Assembly: GCA_013433145.1 (NCBI GenBank)
Contig: CM024178.1
Location: forward strand, 1,767,501-1,831,500
Direction of reading: 5' to 3'
Length of the DNA: 64,000 nucleotides
Source: Ascaris suum
Taxonomy: Eukaryota > Nematoda > Chromadorea > Rhabditida > Ascarididae
The notes under the pieces were generated by a model. That model saw only the letters and a list, made by a program, of their open reading frames with translations. It did not search any database and had not been told where the DNA came from. The position numbers were made by a program, and so were the translations under genes. Of this stretch, positions 1-12,336 are shown piece by piece (position 1 is the first letter of the stretch; the number at the start of each line of letters is the position of its first letter).

Positions 1-1589
1 AATAAACAACTTCTTCACATCGATAGCTGAAATTAATCATATAGTGATGAAACGAAAGAGGTGAAAATTGCTCTAATAGTGAAAAAAAAATGCGATCCTC
101 ACATTTTGATCAATGGCTACCCAATAGGATTACGGTCGAATATGTCGAATTTACTCGAACACTATTTATTATTGATTAATTTATGGATTATTGTAGATAG
201 AATAGATTATAGATTATTATATTATGCTGAAGCGTTTTGAAAGATCGTTCTACACTCTACGTTAAACCGATATCTTAGCACGCTTTTCGGGTAAGATATT
301 CCATCCGTATAACTACTACCGAAATAAGTGAATCCATAATTGAGGGAATAGATGATACTCTGATTACCCATCTGAATATATAAAAAGCACATGACACTCT
401 TCGGCATGAGGATCCCACAGCAAAGACTCATCGATATTGTTCACGCTAATGATACAACGCTTTGACTTAGAAATATTGTCTTTTGGGGAATGGGTACCCG
501 CAATAGTGAAAACGATGTTTACTCCAGCAAAGGATTCGCTAAATCTCCTCCAGGAGTCCGTCCGATCATTCCTTCTGCTTTTTAGTCCTCTTTGCCTCAC
601 TTTCCGGTTCGAACCACATTGGCAATCCGTTCTGTTTGCACATAATGGCAAGTATTCTACAAAGAAAGATTATTGAATGAACAGATAGTTGTCGATTATA
701 TACCATCAATGCTTGCTAAAGTCTGAAAAGATTTAGAAACGACGTATACGAAAAGCGACTCGCCAAAAACAGTGATCAGCAGCTACTGCTACTCATCAGG
801 CGGCTAACATTAATATAAACCTGAAGTTGGTAGTAAATAATAAATGTCTTATGGTGGTAGATGGCGTAAGGAAATTAGGCTTTCTTTTTGATTAAAATTT
901 CACCTATTGAAGGCAATTGAAGATGATATTAAACCACTATTCCAGCGTATTGACACGCATTCTGGTCATCTCTTTCTAAAGCACCAAGACACATTGATAT
1001 TCAATAGCTTCTGGCTATCAAAAATTAGACAATTCATCTCAGTGACAATGGGACTATGCACAAAAAAACACTTCAATGGCCACTCAGTCAAAAAATACGA
1101 TAAAATCGAGAAGCTTAGGAGAGGATGCTATTGGAGTAGAGCTAATCACATTGAGCAGATAGTAAGTATCACGATAGATAAGGCAGATGGGAGATGAAAA
1201 CTAGCATAATCTCTTTAAGTAATTCATGCGTGCACTAGAAGAACTAACCATAAATACAAATTTCTATAAGCTAATATACGACATAGATCGATAAAGTATA
1301 ATTGCTTAACTTGTATGATTTATCTCATAAGTGGAATCTATGATGTGATATAAAAATAAGCTATTGAATAGAATTTGCAAAATAGGTAACGGGTAACGTC
1401 TATTGTCTTATATCGTGAAATAAAAAACAAAGAAAAAACAAACAAACGAATAATTAATTAATTAACGAGTAAATTGCTTTTGCTCGATTTTTGACAACAT
1501 TTACGCTCCATCAAAGCATAATGTCAGTTTCGCACAACATAAAAATAGGATGGACGAGGATGGCAAAGCTAATGCAGCATTTCATTACT

Positions 1590-1590
<1 letters not shown>

Positions 1591-1665
<75 letters not shown>
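1591..1665. repeat. (GA)n microsatellite
   Basis: About 75 bp of nearly uninterrupted GA dinucleotide, with one AAAG interruption near the left end. It creates spurious Arg-Glu and Ser-Leu reading frames on the two strands. Confidence 0.97.
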
Positions 1666-1670
<5 letters not shown>

Positions 1671-2033
1671 CCTGTTCGACTGTTCGAGCGGTGACGATCT
1701 TCAGCTATCGAGCATTTCTGGTCATTGAAAAATCTGGCCATATAGTCATGTGGCCATTATTGGTCATCATAAACGGTTTGAATTTATCTGATTGCACTTT
1801 GCTAACGTAGGATCTCTGCGAGGCGCATCGGACCATTATTGAAATTAGAATGCAGAGCGGACTTTCAATTAGCAAATCAAAGCGATAAGTGAAGAGTGAA
1901 CAACAAAGGTTGCGCAGCAATGAGCCCTCTCGTTTGCATTAAAAAAAAAAGAGAAAACCTCATGAGGAAGCGTATGGAAAAGCTAATTTAAACGCTTCTC
2001 TTGCAATATCGATTTGTTCGTATCTAAAATTGC

Positions 2034-2105
2034 AGTTTATGGTTGCAATTCTTTTGTTTATGATTGCAATTCTTTAAAATATCAAAGTTTATGATTGCAA
2101 TTCTT
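2034..2105. repeat. 19-bp unit repeated three times
   Basis: The unit GTTTATGATTGCAATTCTT occurs at 2056-2074 and 2087-2105, and once more with one substitution (GGTTG for GATTG) at 2034-2052. The copies are separated by 3 and 12 bp. The unit contains the ATTGCAAT palindrome that is frequent throughout the window. Confidence 0.9.
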
Positions 2106-3649
2106 CTCATATATGCATTTTATTATTCAATTTATTGTGGTTCATTAAAAAAAAAGAAGGATTAATAGTTACGGACTCTCTTTTCTCCCTCATCCTTCTT
2201 CTCATTCGTTAAAGAATCAAATTTTGCAAATATTTTGGGGCTGATCTCTTCGACTATGGATCGTTGAACGACCCTAAGGCGATATTCAATAAAAGTAGAG
2301 ATGAATGAACAATTGATGAAATAATTTAGTTGAGTCGACAAAGATATACGCATTTAAGCTTGACTTGAATGGAGTAATCTTATGAAAGCCAATAATCAAT
2401 AACGCTCATTCATTAAGAAATTAACAATGATCACGGAATCCATTATTTCTAGATCACTAAAATTTGATCCTTGAAATGCAATTGAAATGCATCAAAAGTC
2501 GACAATTATTTAAAAGAAGTCGAACCATTGAAAAACCTGAAATAAACTAAGGTACTTAAGATCGGATAAAGAGAATTGTAATTTTATGCCCGTCGAATTT
2601 TGAGTTGGTTTTTTGCAGTCGGTTGAAGCCTTATGTCGACAAGGTTGAATTGATGGTCGCAATTGAATGCGGAGTCCATTTCAGACTTTTATCTCCAGCT
2701 GATTCGCTACAGATATGATTCTTAGATGAAGTTATTACTATTATTGATTTTTGCATACTTCGCGCACAATTATTCCTGATCAACATTAGATATTAGTTGC
2801 AAGAAAAGAAAAAATGCTCTCTGGCAAATTTATTGCAATTTCTTTCAGAAACATTTCCGCGACTTATTAGCCATATATAATCTAGAGGAAACTTTGAAGA
2901 TTTCAGCGGAAAATATTCTCTTCAAACGGATAATATCAAAATATTTATCGCCTCGAAAAAGAAATTTTGTTTTCTTTGAAAAGAAGATAACTAAAATTTA
3001 TTGAATAGTCGAAATAGATGAATATCGCAAATATTACAATTGCCAATATTCAACAAATGAATAATTTTGAGTCGATAAAATCACAAAATATTTGTCTATT
3101 CTTATGAATCGTTTTATATGTGATTTTTCACGATTCGACGATAAAAATAAAAATATATTTGATAAAGAAAATATATTTTTGAAAAGTATGCAAATTTTAG
3201 GAATATTCGCTTGATGATAGTTTTCATGACGTATACAACGCTTTAAAAAATATAAATGCAAATCGCAAAAGGCTAACAAAGAGATGCATGAAAAACGTCG
3301 CTAACGGATGTGACGACAATTTCGCCATCATGGATACCACAGAATTTCGCCATTCTATCAACGAAACCACCCACGTTGTAGCAAAACATATGAATAATTA
3401 TGATCTCATTCGATATACCTCATTGTGTCGGTAATATTTGTGCTAATTGAGAGTTTGCGTCATGGAATATCGAGATTTTTTCAACAACTCTTACTGAAAT
3501 TCGAAAACGTTTCGATTTTATATTTGAATTTAGCCTCATGATTAAAATCGTCTCAAATATGCAAATTTTTTAAAATAATATTCGTAAACTTTGCGGTACA
3601 ATTTATCAAATTTCATTGGTGTGACTCGAAGTTTAGCCATTCTATTCAA

Positions 3650-3689
3650 TGAGAAATGGTACCATTCTATTCAATGGTACCATTTCTCA
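3650..3689. repeat. Perfect 17-bp inverted repeat with 6-nt loop
   Basis: Left arm TGAGAAATGGTACCATT (3650-3666) is exactly complementary to the right arm (3673-3689) across the loop CTATTC. The sequence CATTCTATTCAATG also occurs twice, once just upstream and once across the loop, so the hairpin is built on a local duplication. No gene adjoins it. Confidence 0.9.
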
Positions 3690-4845
3690 GGTTTCAATTT
3701 GGCCAATAAAGGTTCGCCTATTTGAGAGAACACGTTCCGAAATTATGTAATCATTGGAGTGACGCATAATTTTGCATGGCTTCAGGATAATATTATCCAG
3801 CACTTACACAACGCCATATGCAAATGAAACGACACTCTGCTATGCAACATTGTTCGCAACCAACTGCTTTCTATATCCCGAAGCTCTTAGTATCCAATTG
3901 TTAGATGTCATTCATATGGTCAGATGATCATTCCTTAAAATGCTTTAGTCTTTTTTGCATAAATTATTACTCAATAATGACAAATTGTGTTCGTTCCTTT
4001 CGTTTAGGAATTTTTATTTAAAACGTTGAAAAAATTTGCATATGAAATATTCTAGTATTACTTTCTCCTCTATTCATCATTATTTGATAATTATTAGCTT
4101 TTCGCTATCGAGTTAAATAATTCGAAGAGATAATCTTCCACAAATACATAACTAACATATTGCGTTACAGTGATAGAGCATTCGACATGTCAGCGAAAGA
4201 TCATGGCTTCGTATCCATTCGGGGAAAGGTTTTCCTTTGGTTACAAAAAAACGATCAAACAACATCGTTGGAGAGAGAAGTGAAATTCACCAAAGGAAAG
4301 GCCTTTAATGATAGGCCATTTAAATAACGATATAACTGTTGCACTTCTCATAGTGCCTTCATCGTATTATATTTTTCTCTTATAGAATTAGAAGAAATTT
4401 TATGCATTTCGTGATGTTGAATAAACGTTCAATCTATTTGAGTGGAAAATTTTCATCGAAATCTACAACAGTAGGAAATTTCCATTATCTTTAAGCTTTT
4501 AAAATATTTCTTTGAGAAGTCAACCGATTCGTTTTTTTTTTTGCAAATTTAACGTAAGAAAATTAGTAGAATATTTTTTAAATTATAATAAATATTTGTC
4601 CAATATTTGTCCAAAATGTCCAATAAAAGACATAACAATGAACTCATTTATTGTACCGTTCAGCAACAATATAGAGGTAAAAGTTGAGGAATGCAACAAA
4701 TATCAATGAGGATAATTACAGCAACGCTCAGCAATATTCGCATATATCTGTGGCATTTGGCGGTATGTATTTTACTGAAACTCTCCTCTCTCAAATACGC
4801 CCGGAGATGTATTCTTAAGCTTCAGGAAGCGACTAATTATAAATA

Positions 4846-5002
<157 letters not shown>

Positions 5003-5725
5003 GCAACAAGGCAATAATGAGAACGTCATTAAAATTTATTATACAAGTGCAACACTTCATACAACGATCAAGAAGAACGAATATGAAATGCTTCCACAAT
5101 TAACATTACAATTAAATAAGAAGAAAAAACGAGAGCATAAGTGAAGCTAAACACGAGTCTCACTAAGAAAGTGATTCCATCCGCGAGCTCAAGGGATAAT
5201 AAAACAGAAAAAATTCACTTTTCCACTCGGCTATGCTTGTTGAATATTCACCCGCAAAAATCACCTTTACCCACATGGGTAAGAAAGAAAAACGATGCAA
5301 AGATGGCTACCACTAAACAATTGAAATTTATTAACGTAGAAGATTTTTGTGTTGCTAGAGGCCAAAAATAGTGTCTATTGAAATCAGAGAGGCTAATATA
5401 TGACCGTTGCAGTTCGCTTGATTACACTCGTAGACCAACCGCGTTCATAAATTAAAAAAAATAATGTCACAAAAGCAAATAATGTAGTTTTGCATGAAAT
5501 CTACTATATGCCCAAGCTGTCTACCAAAAAACAGCCCTTAATGTAGCCTATATTTCTGTGAAAGTTTGCAGAAGCGGAGAAAAGAATATCCTTTATCATC
5601 GTTATGACTATTGGTGGTTCTCTTTCGGTGAGTCTTGCAGTAGTAGCCGATTATATCACCTCCACGTTCCTACAGTAAACCTCACACCACCCTCGTCATC
5701 TTACAGTAAACTACGGTGCTATCTT

Positions 5726-8700
5726 TCATCGAGCATCTAAACGTTCGTTCTGGAATGTCGGAGTATCACATAGAATATCTTTGATTTGGAAAGTGCTCTT
5801 GAATGACTTAGTTGTGGCTCTAGAAATTTGCATACGTGTAGCGTTATGCCTTAATATTTCATTTGAGATATTTCTCTTTGTTGATATCAGTTGTTGCTTA
5901 TCATGATTGATTGGTCTTACAGCACAAAGACGTTCATGACGTAGTTTGCCTGAATAGTTGTAAAGGACACGATCGCAATATTCGCATTTAAAACGTTTAA
6001 TTGCCGAATGATAATAGCTGAAGTGACAATCGAGATCGTATGCTGAGCTGAATCGATTCGAACACATCATACACTCATGTGGTTTATCATGAATCTTTGA
6101 ATGTCCTAAATATATATATATATTTTTTTTTCATTTTTTTATTCATATTACTTCATTAATTTTTATATGAATATTCTTTTTTTTAAAATTTTCCACCAAT
6201 ACAGAAAAATTTCTCTTGTCTATATTATACTATCAGTAAAAATTTCTATTTCTTTCGTAAATGTCATCCCTTTACCTCTTAGCGAACAAAAATGAGCCCG
6301 TTCAAGAGAAATTTTTAGAGATGGATGATGAAAGAGATATGAGATCCAGAATTAATAATAAATATTCAAAATATTTGCCCAAACATTAATAAAAAATAGA
6401 GAATGAAAAGCCTTGGGCTGTTTGATCGTTCTCGTTGGAAAGATGGTCCAATGAATTGTTCCTTAACGCGATAGCTTGCCTCAGTATAGAATATAAAAAT
6501 GAAATCGCGGAGTTACTGCAGAATTTTTGAGTATTGTAAAGCAAGCTAAGCTTATATAGCGCACCATAAGTTTTAAATTCAATTCGAGCCTGTAACCGAG
6601 GTTTCGATAAAGAAAAACAGATCTCTAATATTGAACCAGGAATGTATCAGGGACTACAAAGGATCGGCGAACCATTCCTATTCCACCTTCACTCGGTTAC
6701 TCTTGGCCTTAGCCTGCAAAATATTGATATTTTATTGTAAAACTATCAATAGCAAGCCTAGATTGGTATTATTTCTAATCAATATTCAAATTTCTGCAAA
6801 ATTTATTAATTAAAGATTATGCAAATTTCTTTCAATAATACTTACTGCTAAGTGCACTTTGACCGGAGAGTTGCTTATTACAAATTGAGCACTCGAATAA
6901 TTTGCCATCGTGTTTTGCAAGATGCTCCTTGAAATTATAATAGGTCTCATATGTGCGTTCACATCGTTCACATCGATATAATTTGCCTCCTTTATCCGCT
7001 TTTACTTTCTTCAACGATAACACTAAAATAAATAAATTTACGATGCATTTTATTGAATGATCTAATAAATATGCAGCCGACTGGTAGAGATAATATGACG
7101 AACAATATATTCTTCTTAAAATTACATTAGATCTCGATTTATCATAATCGTTACGTTGCAATGCCACCAACAGAAAAAAGAGATTTAATTTGATGGTCGA
7201 ATATACACTTAAAACTATCAAAATTATTTCACTTCAATTCTTCCAATATTAATAAAAGCGCTGATATCTAATGTATGAAATTTACTAGAGTAATGAAAAT
7301 ATTTTTGCAAAATTTCATTGAAAAAATGAGTGATTTTTTTAGTAATTTAAAAAAAAAATCGATTTTCAGCAATATTCGACGAAATGAATTTTCGATAATT
7401 TTTTACCCAACCCCCCCCCCTTCCCCTCCCCTCCCAAAAAAAAACCCTTCACTATTAACAATTTTTCGATGAAGAAAATATTTGGCGCAGTGTTGAAAAT
7501 CACCTGAATGTTTTTTCATTTGATGTGCATGCATACGTTTTTCGGAGACAAATGTTCGAGTGCATCGCTCACATTCGTATCTTCTCTCATGATGTATAAT
7601 TATATGATCCTGAAATTTGAAATTTAATGGTAGGATATCGAGATGAAATACCCAAAATAATTATGACAGTTACAAAACGATAGTATAATAATAGACAAGT
7701 AAAGTTGTAGTAATATTTGATAATTTGCATAAATAAAAATTAGGGAAAAATTTAGCGATAGTTGACGTTTGATGAATGAAATATTTCAGATTTTGAGATT
7801 TATATTGTTTTTTTTTTTAAATACTTCGAATTGAATTGCGAGCAAATAATTTCCCACATATGCGGGTAACGTTCGTTTATTTTACCTATAAAGGTGCATA
7901 ATTAAGCTCAAAGTGCGGTATAGTGGAAAATTTCCATATCTACCTGAAGATCTTTTTTTGACTTATAGATCTTATTGCACGATGGACATTTCCCGCCAAA
8001 TGCGGTTTTACAATCGCGTGATTGCAATTCGCCGACCACAGTCGTTTCTTGTTTGTCGATTGGTGAAGTTGGCCGTAGCGAAGTGAATGGTATACGGTAA
8101 GCGGTCCATAGATTCGGCAATATTGTTTCAGGCGTCGTATCTTCCAACTTTGGCACATCGAATGTATATCGAAGCAATGAAGGGTCTGAGTAGGATTTTT
8201 TTTTCATTCCATTTCAGTGGATATTTCCCTCCAAGAATAGTATTTCCACGAACAATAGCATAAATGCATTATACAGGTTGGATGTCTATAATCACCTCAG
8301 TAAAACTACACGTGCTTCCTATCTGAAAATCTATTCAATCATTATTATTAAAATTATTCACCGAGTAATTAAAAGAGATTTTCCAAAACCCGCTGAAAAA
8401 AAAACCTAAATTTTCGTGAATAAAAAAAAAAGGTCTCTCGTTAAAAGTGCGCTGATATTCGATGAAACATTGCGTCGTATGAAATTGCAATAGCCGAATT
8501 GAGAAATATTTTAGCGATAGTTTATTGTAGAATGTGAATGATTTACGCCTCTGAGTTCCTCACAATTTCCCCTCACCCCTCTCTCCCCTCCCCCCCCCCC
8601 CCCTCCAGCCTCTCCTCTCAACATATTGCCATGTCATATGAGATACCACATCATTTTAAAATCACAATCAATGTGCGAAAAATGAAATACTCTAAGAAAA

Positions 8701-8885
8701 AAATTTCCTTGAAAATTGTTTACTTGAAAATTTGCCAAAAATATGAAAAAATCAAACAGAAATAAATTGTTTTTACCTGTAATCGACGGGAAGGGCACAA
8801 TGAAATTGCCAGCAAACGTTTGTGTTGTTAACGGAAATGTCGGAAATGTAACAGAAGTCACTGAAATATTTGCATATTCTTGCAT
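5726..8885 (-). CDS. C2H2 zinc-finger protein, five exons, 337 aa
   Basis: Exons (minus): 8885-8777, 8185-7944, 7609-7504, 7022-6846, 6105-5726. All have GT donors and AG acceptors, and the phases agree throughout (1,014 nt including the stop). Residues 1-100 are an unrecognised Thr/Pro-containing region starting MQEYANIS. Six fingers follow: about 103-124 (CPSC...H-x3-HH), 130-151, 170-190, 197-217, 223-244, and a last one starting FKCEYC whose fourth ligand is Cys (C2HC type, HERLC). Finger 1 spans the exon 2/3 junction and finger 4 the exon 4/5 junction, which confirms the splicing. After the fingers comes a basic tail of about 70 residues. Proteins of this type usually bind DNA in the nucleus; the target is unknown. 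The start is the first ATG of exon 1, and a further 5' exon is not excluded. Confidence 0.88.
7411..7440. repeat. C-rich tract in zinc-finger gene intron 3
   Basis: A pyrimidine run of C blocks lies within the third intron of the zinc-finger gene. A similar C run of about 14 bases lies at about 8588-8603 in intron 1. Confidence 0.8.
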
Positions 8886-10874
8886 CTAATAATATCACTA
8901 AGGCGAATTGCTCATAGTAGAGCAGTAATTATGCAATTACGATTATCGTTATTTGCTGAGCAATGCGGCATTATTCTGTCAATGTTAATATGGTCTACTA
9001 TATGAACGGATTGTGACGAACGATTGCATAATTCGGATCTTATTGCAATCCTTGTAATCTCTTCTAATGAAGACTATGAATATTACCGCATCTTTCTAGC
9101 GCAGTTCATCTTTCTATGCACTTTTTTTTTGCAACTTCCTTTTAATAATGCACATTTTCGTAAAATAATAGTGTTTCCGCTTTGTCTGTTGCATTGTCGG
9201 TCTGTCTGTGCATTGCATAGGTGAAACCGACATCTTATATCAGTAGAAGTAGAGCGAAGAAACTTTACGATCACTATGAGTACTTTTTCTATCAGCTTTC
9301 AATCTGATCCGTCAAGTGAGACAATATAGCTACGCAGCCATTTAAAAAACAGTTTAAAATTTATGTGTTCACAGTCAATTGGATTGATTAATACTAAGTG
9401 GAGAAATATACCAAAGAACCTATCACGATATGCGCTTTTTGCAATCTACTCACCTCAACAATCGAACTTTATAAGTTATCAAGAAATAATAAGTATGGGA
9501 AATAATACGTCGTTTATATTTCAGTTAATCCGATCGGTAGCACAACTCTCTTACAAAAGATTCGTTTTTTTTTGTGACTCAACTGGTGTAAAACTAAAAA
9601 ATCGACCGGTGAAAAGCGCACATAAACTTCTTTTTGCATTTAAATTTCTCTAATTTCTTTCGAAATTAATAGCCACCATGTTAGATATTATAGAAGGCTT
9701 GAATGATGCAAACATTTCACAACTAAATTTCATAAATGTAGCTTCAATGGATTCGTTCCGCTAAAATGGCCAGATAGAAAATATTGCCACATTGCAGTTT
9801 GCAATTGCAATGTTGCAAAATCGCATAAAAGTGGCCATTTTTGCATTTATAGCAGTGATCGAATCAACTCAGAGATCAATGCATCATGCATAATTCATTA
9901 TTTGTTGACTGTAATGAGTGCAATGAGTGCTATTGCAAAAGCGCACATTATGCCATTTCCATTAGCGTGCTTTTCTAATTGTTTTTTTTTTCAGCAAAGA
10001 ATGCGCGTCATTAAAGAGAAACGCACAAGAGTAGTGCAAAGCTTTGATATTTCTTCTTTATTGAGAGATTATTCCGTTTATTTGTGTCGTTAATAAACGA
10101 CATTAGGAAATATGCTACGAATGAAATATTTAGGAATATAAAGTTGCTAAAGACGACAGGTGTATATTGCAGGTGTGTAAAAATGGCAACAGGTGTGGGC
10201 AATAGGTGCAGATTTTAATTAAGTCAATAATGCAGTAGGATTTATATTGCAATAAGTTATTCAAGTACAAAAGGCGTGAAGGAAATATTGGAAGTACAAC
10301 GAATGCATTGAGAAGGATATGAGCGATCCAACTACGGCGAATTTGTTGAACACTTCATAACGGAACGGATTTGTGCAAGACTATGAGATTACATGTTTTT
10401 TGACTGTTGTTTCACTCTTGTTTTATAGACTCTTATTTCTTCTCATTCCAGTTTCGCTCTTTCGCTATTTTTTTTCCTCTCATTTTTGACGGTTCTTCAT
10501 GCTTTTGCATTGTTTTCATTTAAAAGCAAATATGACTTTTATGCTGGAATATATGCTTATTTAATGAAAGTACAAAGTAGGCATGAAAATATAAATTCAT
10601 TATTGCTATTAAATATTGCAATGATTTTAAAATCAATTTCAGTAAATCAAAAATCCTAAGAGAAGAAGATAAAAATCCGAAATACTAACGGGATAAAATG
10701 CCACTATGAACGAACAGCATCTCATTCCAATAAACCCTCTCATTCATTAAAAAATACATATAATTGCATACTTGTTTGAAGATATTTCAGAGTTCTTATG
10801 ATGTGCAATTCACTGTCGTCACGAAGATCAGTTGGTCATCCTCAGCAGAAAATGTACTGATGAATCAGTTGGAA
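8886..10874. other. Non-genic stretch upstream of zinc-finger gene
   Basis: No ORF with coding character was found. The part next to 8885 is the presumed promoter of the minus-strand zinc-finger gene, but I recognise no core element. It contains an inverted repeat (9763-9841) rich in TTGCAA words. Confidence 0.5.
9763..9841. repeat. Inverted repeat with TTGCAA-rich interior
   Basis: AAAATGGCCA at 9763-9772 is complementary to TGGCCATTTT at 9832-9841. The interior holds overlapping ATTGCA and TTGCAA words, including the palindrome ATTGCAATTGCAAT in near form. It could be the core of a small non-autonomous element, but no terminal target-site duplication was seen. Confidence 0.55.
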
Positions 10875-11312
10875 TCAGCTAAAAGAATTTATAGTGAGAG
10901 GAGTCCTAGAATATAAGCGATGTCGATTAGCTGGAATGAAAAGTGAGGCAAGTCGGAACGATTGACAAGGTGATTTACAGAATAAGCAATACGACCGATA
11001 CTGGAGAGCAAGGAGGAGAACGATGTTAGATTTCGTGTCGAGAGATACGTCGAATGGAAGGTGAGAAGCAATGAACGGCGTTCGACCGCCATATCGCTTA
11101 TCGGCCAATTCGGGCGCTCGATAGCGATCGGTGGTAGTGACTTTCATGGAATCGTGACGGAAGCTCGCCAAGGTCGTCGACGCTTCCCAGATCGCATCGC
11201 TCTTCACTATTCGTGCCGCTATTTGCCGTTCTAATTTCGCTTCTCTTATCACGTTCAACTTTTCGTTTCGGAGATATTTCGACTCGTATATGCAACTGCA
11301 ATTGACGATCAT
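10875..11312 (-). CDS. Candidate protein, 145 codons, unrecognised
   Basis: Uninterrupted frame from an ATG at 11312 to a TGA at 10875, in a stretch visibly richer in G, C and CpG than its flanks. Codon choice (many CGA, TCG, GAA and GCG) resembles the confirmed genes of the window. The first 70 residues are charged (for example NVIREAKLERQIAARIV). The rest is more hydrophobic with several Cys (YCLFCKSPCQ). I recognise no domain. A second minus frame of 72 codons starts 4 nt upstream (11316), so the frame is not certain. It could be a single-exon gene, one exon of a larger gene, or a chance ORF in a GC-rich regulatory island. Confidence 0.4.
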   Translation of the reverse strand: MIVNCSCIYESKYLRNEKLNVIREAKLERQIAARIVKSDAIWEASTTLASFRHDSMKVTTTDRYRAPELADKRYGGRTPFIASHLPFDVSLDTKSNIVLLLALQYRSYCLFCKSPCQSFRLASLFIPANRHRLYSRTPLTINSFS

Positions 11313-12269
11313 TCATTTAGTGATTATTCACTCAGGAAGACATAGAGAGAATCATCTGTTATATACGATATATTTACACGATATACAGTGTACAGTACTT
11401 TCTTGTTCTTGTTCGACTTATATGTGGTGATAAACAGATGATGTCTAAACAACATTGCGTGTGGTAAAAGATTTAAAGAAATGCTTTATCGAAAGAGGCA
11501 TCTGAAACGTTCCGAAAGAAAGTGAGCATAAAATTATCAACAACATCAAATAATAATGCCCATTCTACTATCGTCTTAGTCAGAGATTCTCCTCGTAGAC
11601 ACATTAGCAATTCCAACACTTGGCCAAGTGATGATGCATGGATTAGATTGGTACCCGCAGACGTTAGGATGAGAGCTTAGATGTTCGCTAGAAATTGGAG
11701 GATGACGGGAGCCAATATTCGACTTTGCTCCATCAATACAATATTCCCATCGTCAGAATCTTAAAGCGCTTATTAATCTCGACTTCTCTCATTATATTTC
11801 AACTCTCTGCGGTCATAAAAAAATTGTTAAGTAAAAAATTTCTGTCAACTTTCATGAGTGAAAAACAATTCCAAAAAAAAAAACCAATAGAAAAACTCTA
11901 GGATTAAAAAATTTCATCCATAAAAACCGAACCAAGTACGGTATTTCATGCTGGCTGCTATGCCTCTATGATTAGACGATAAGGAATGGACACTTCAAAA
12001 TTGAATGACGTTGGCGTTTTTTTCAGTTTCTTTTGATACTCATATTTGCCACGATTACTTGTAATATTACAGTTTCGCACGTTCGCATTTCCATCTCGCC
12101 GAATGAAAGAAAATTTTTCATCCGACATTAAAGAAATAATTCTTTCATCCCACATATGTCGACTGCGCACGCTTCTAATAGGCGCAAAAAGAAATGAGAG
12201 GAAATTTCGAAAGAAATTGCTTTTTGGTGGGCGGCACAAACTCACTCAAATGCACGAAAGTAAAGGAGA

Positions 12270-12336
12270 TAAGAGAGAGAGAGAGAGAGAGGGAGAGAGA
12301 GGGAGGAGAAGGAGAGAGAGAAAGAGAAAGAGAGAG
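12270..12336. repeat. Imperfect (GA)n microsatellite
   Basis: Purine-only GA-rich tract interrupted by GGGAG and AAAG units. It generates Arg-Glu and Ser-Leu shadow frames on both strands. Confidence 0.95.

Noticed and set aside
1491..1741. Arg-Glu and Ser-Leu repeat proteins (also at 12.2-12.4 kb)
   Set aside because: Translations of (GA)n arrays.
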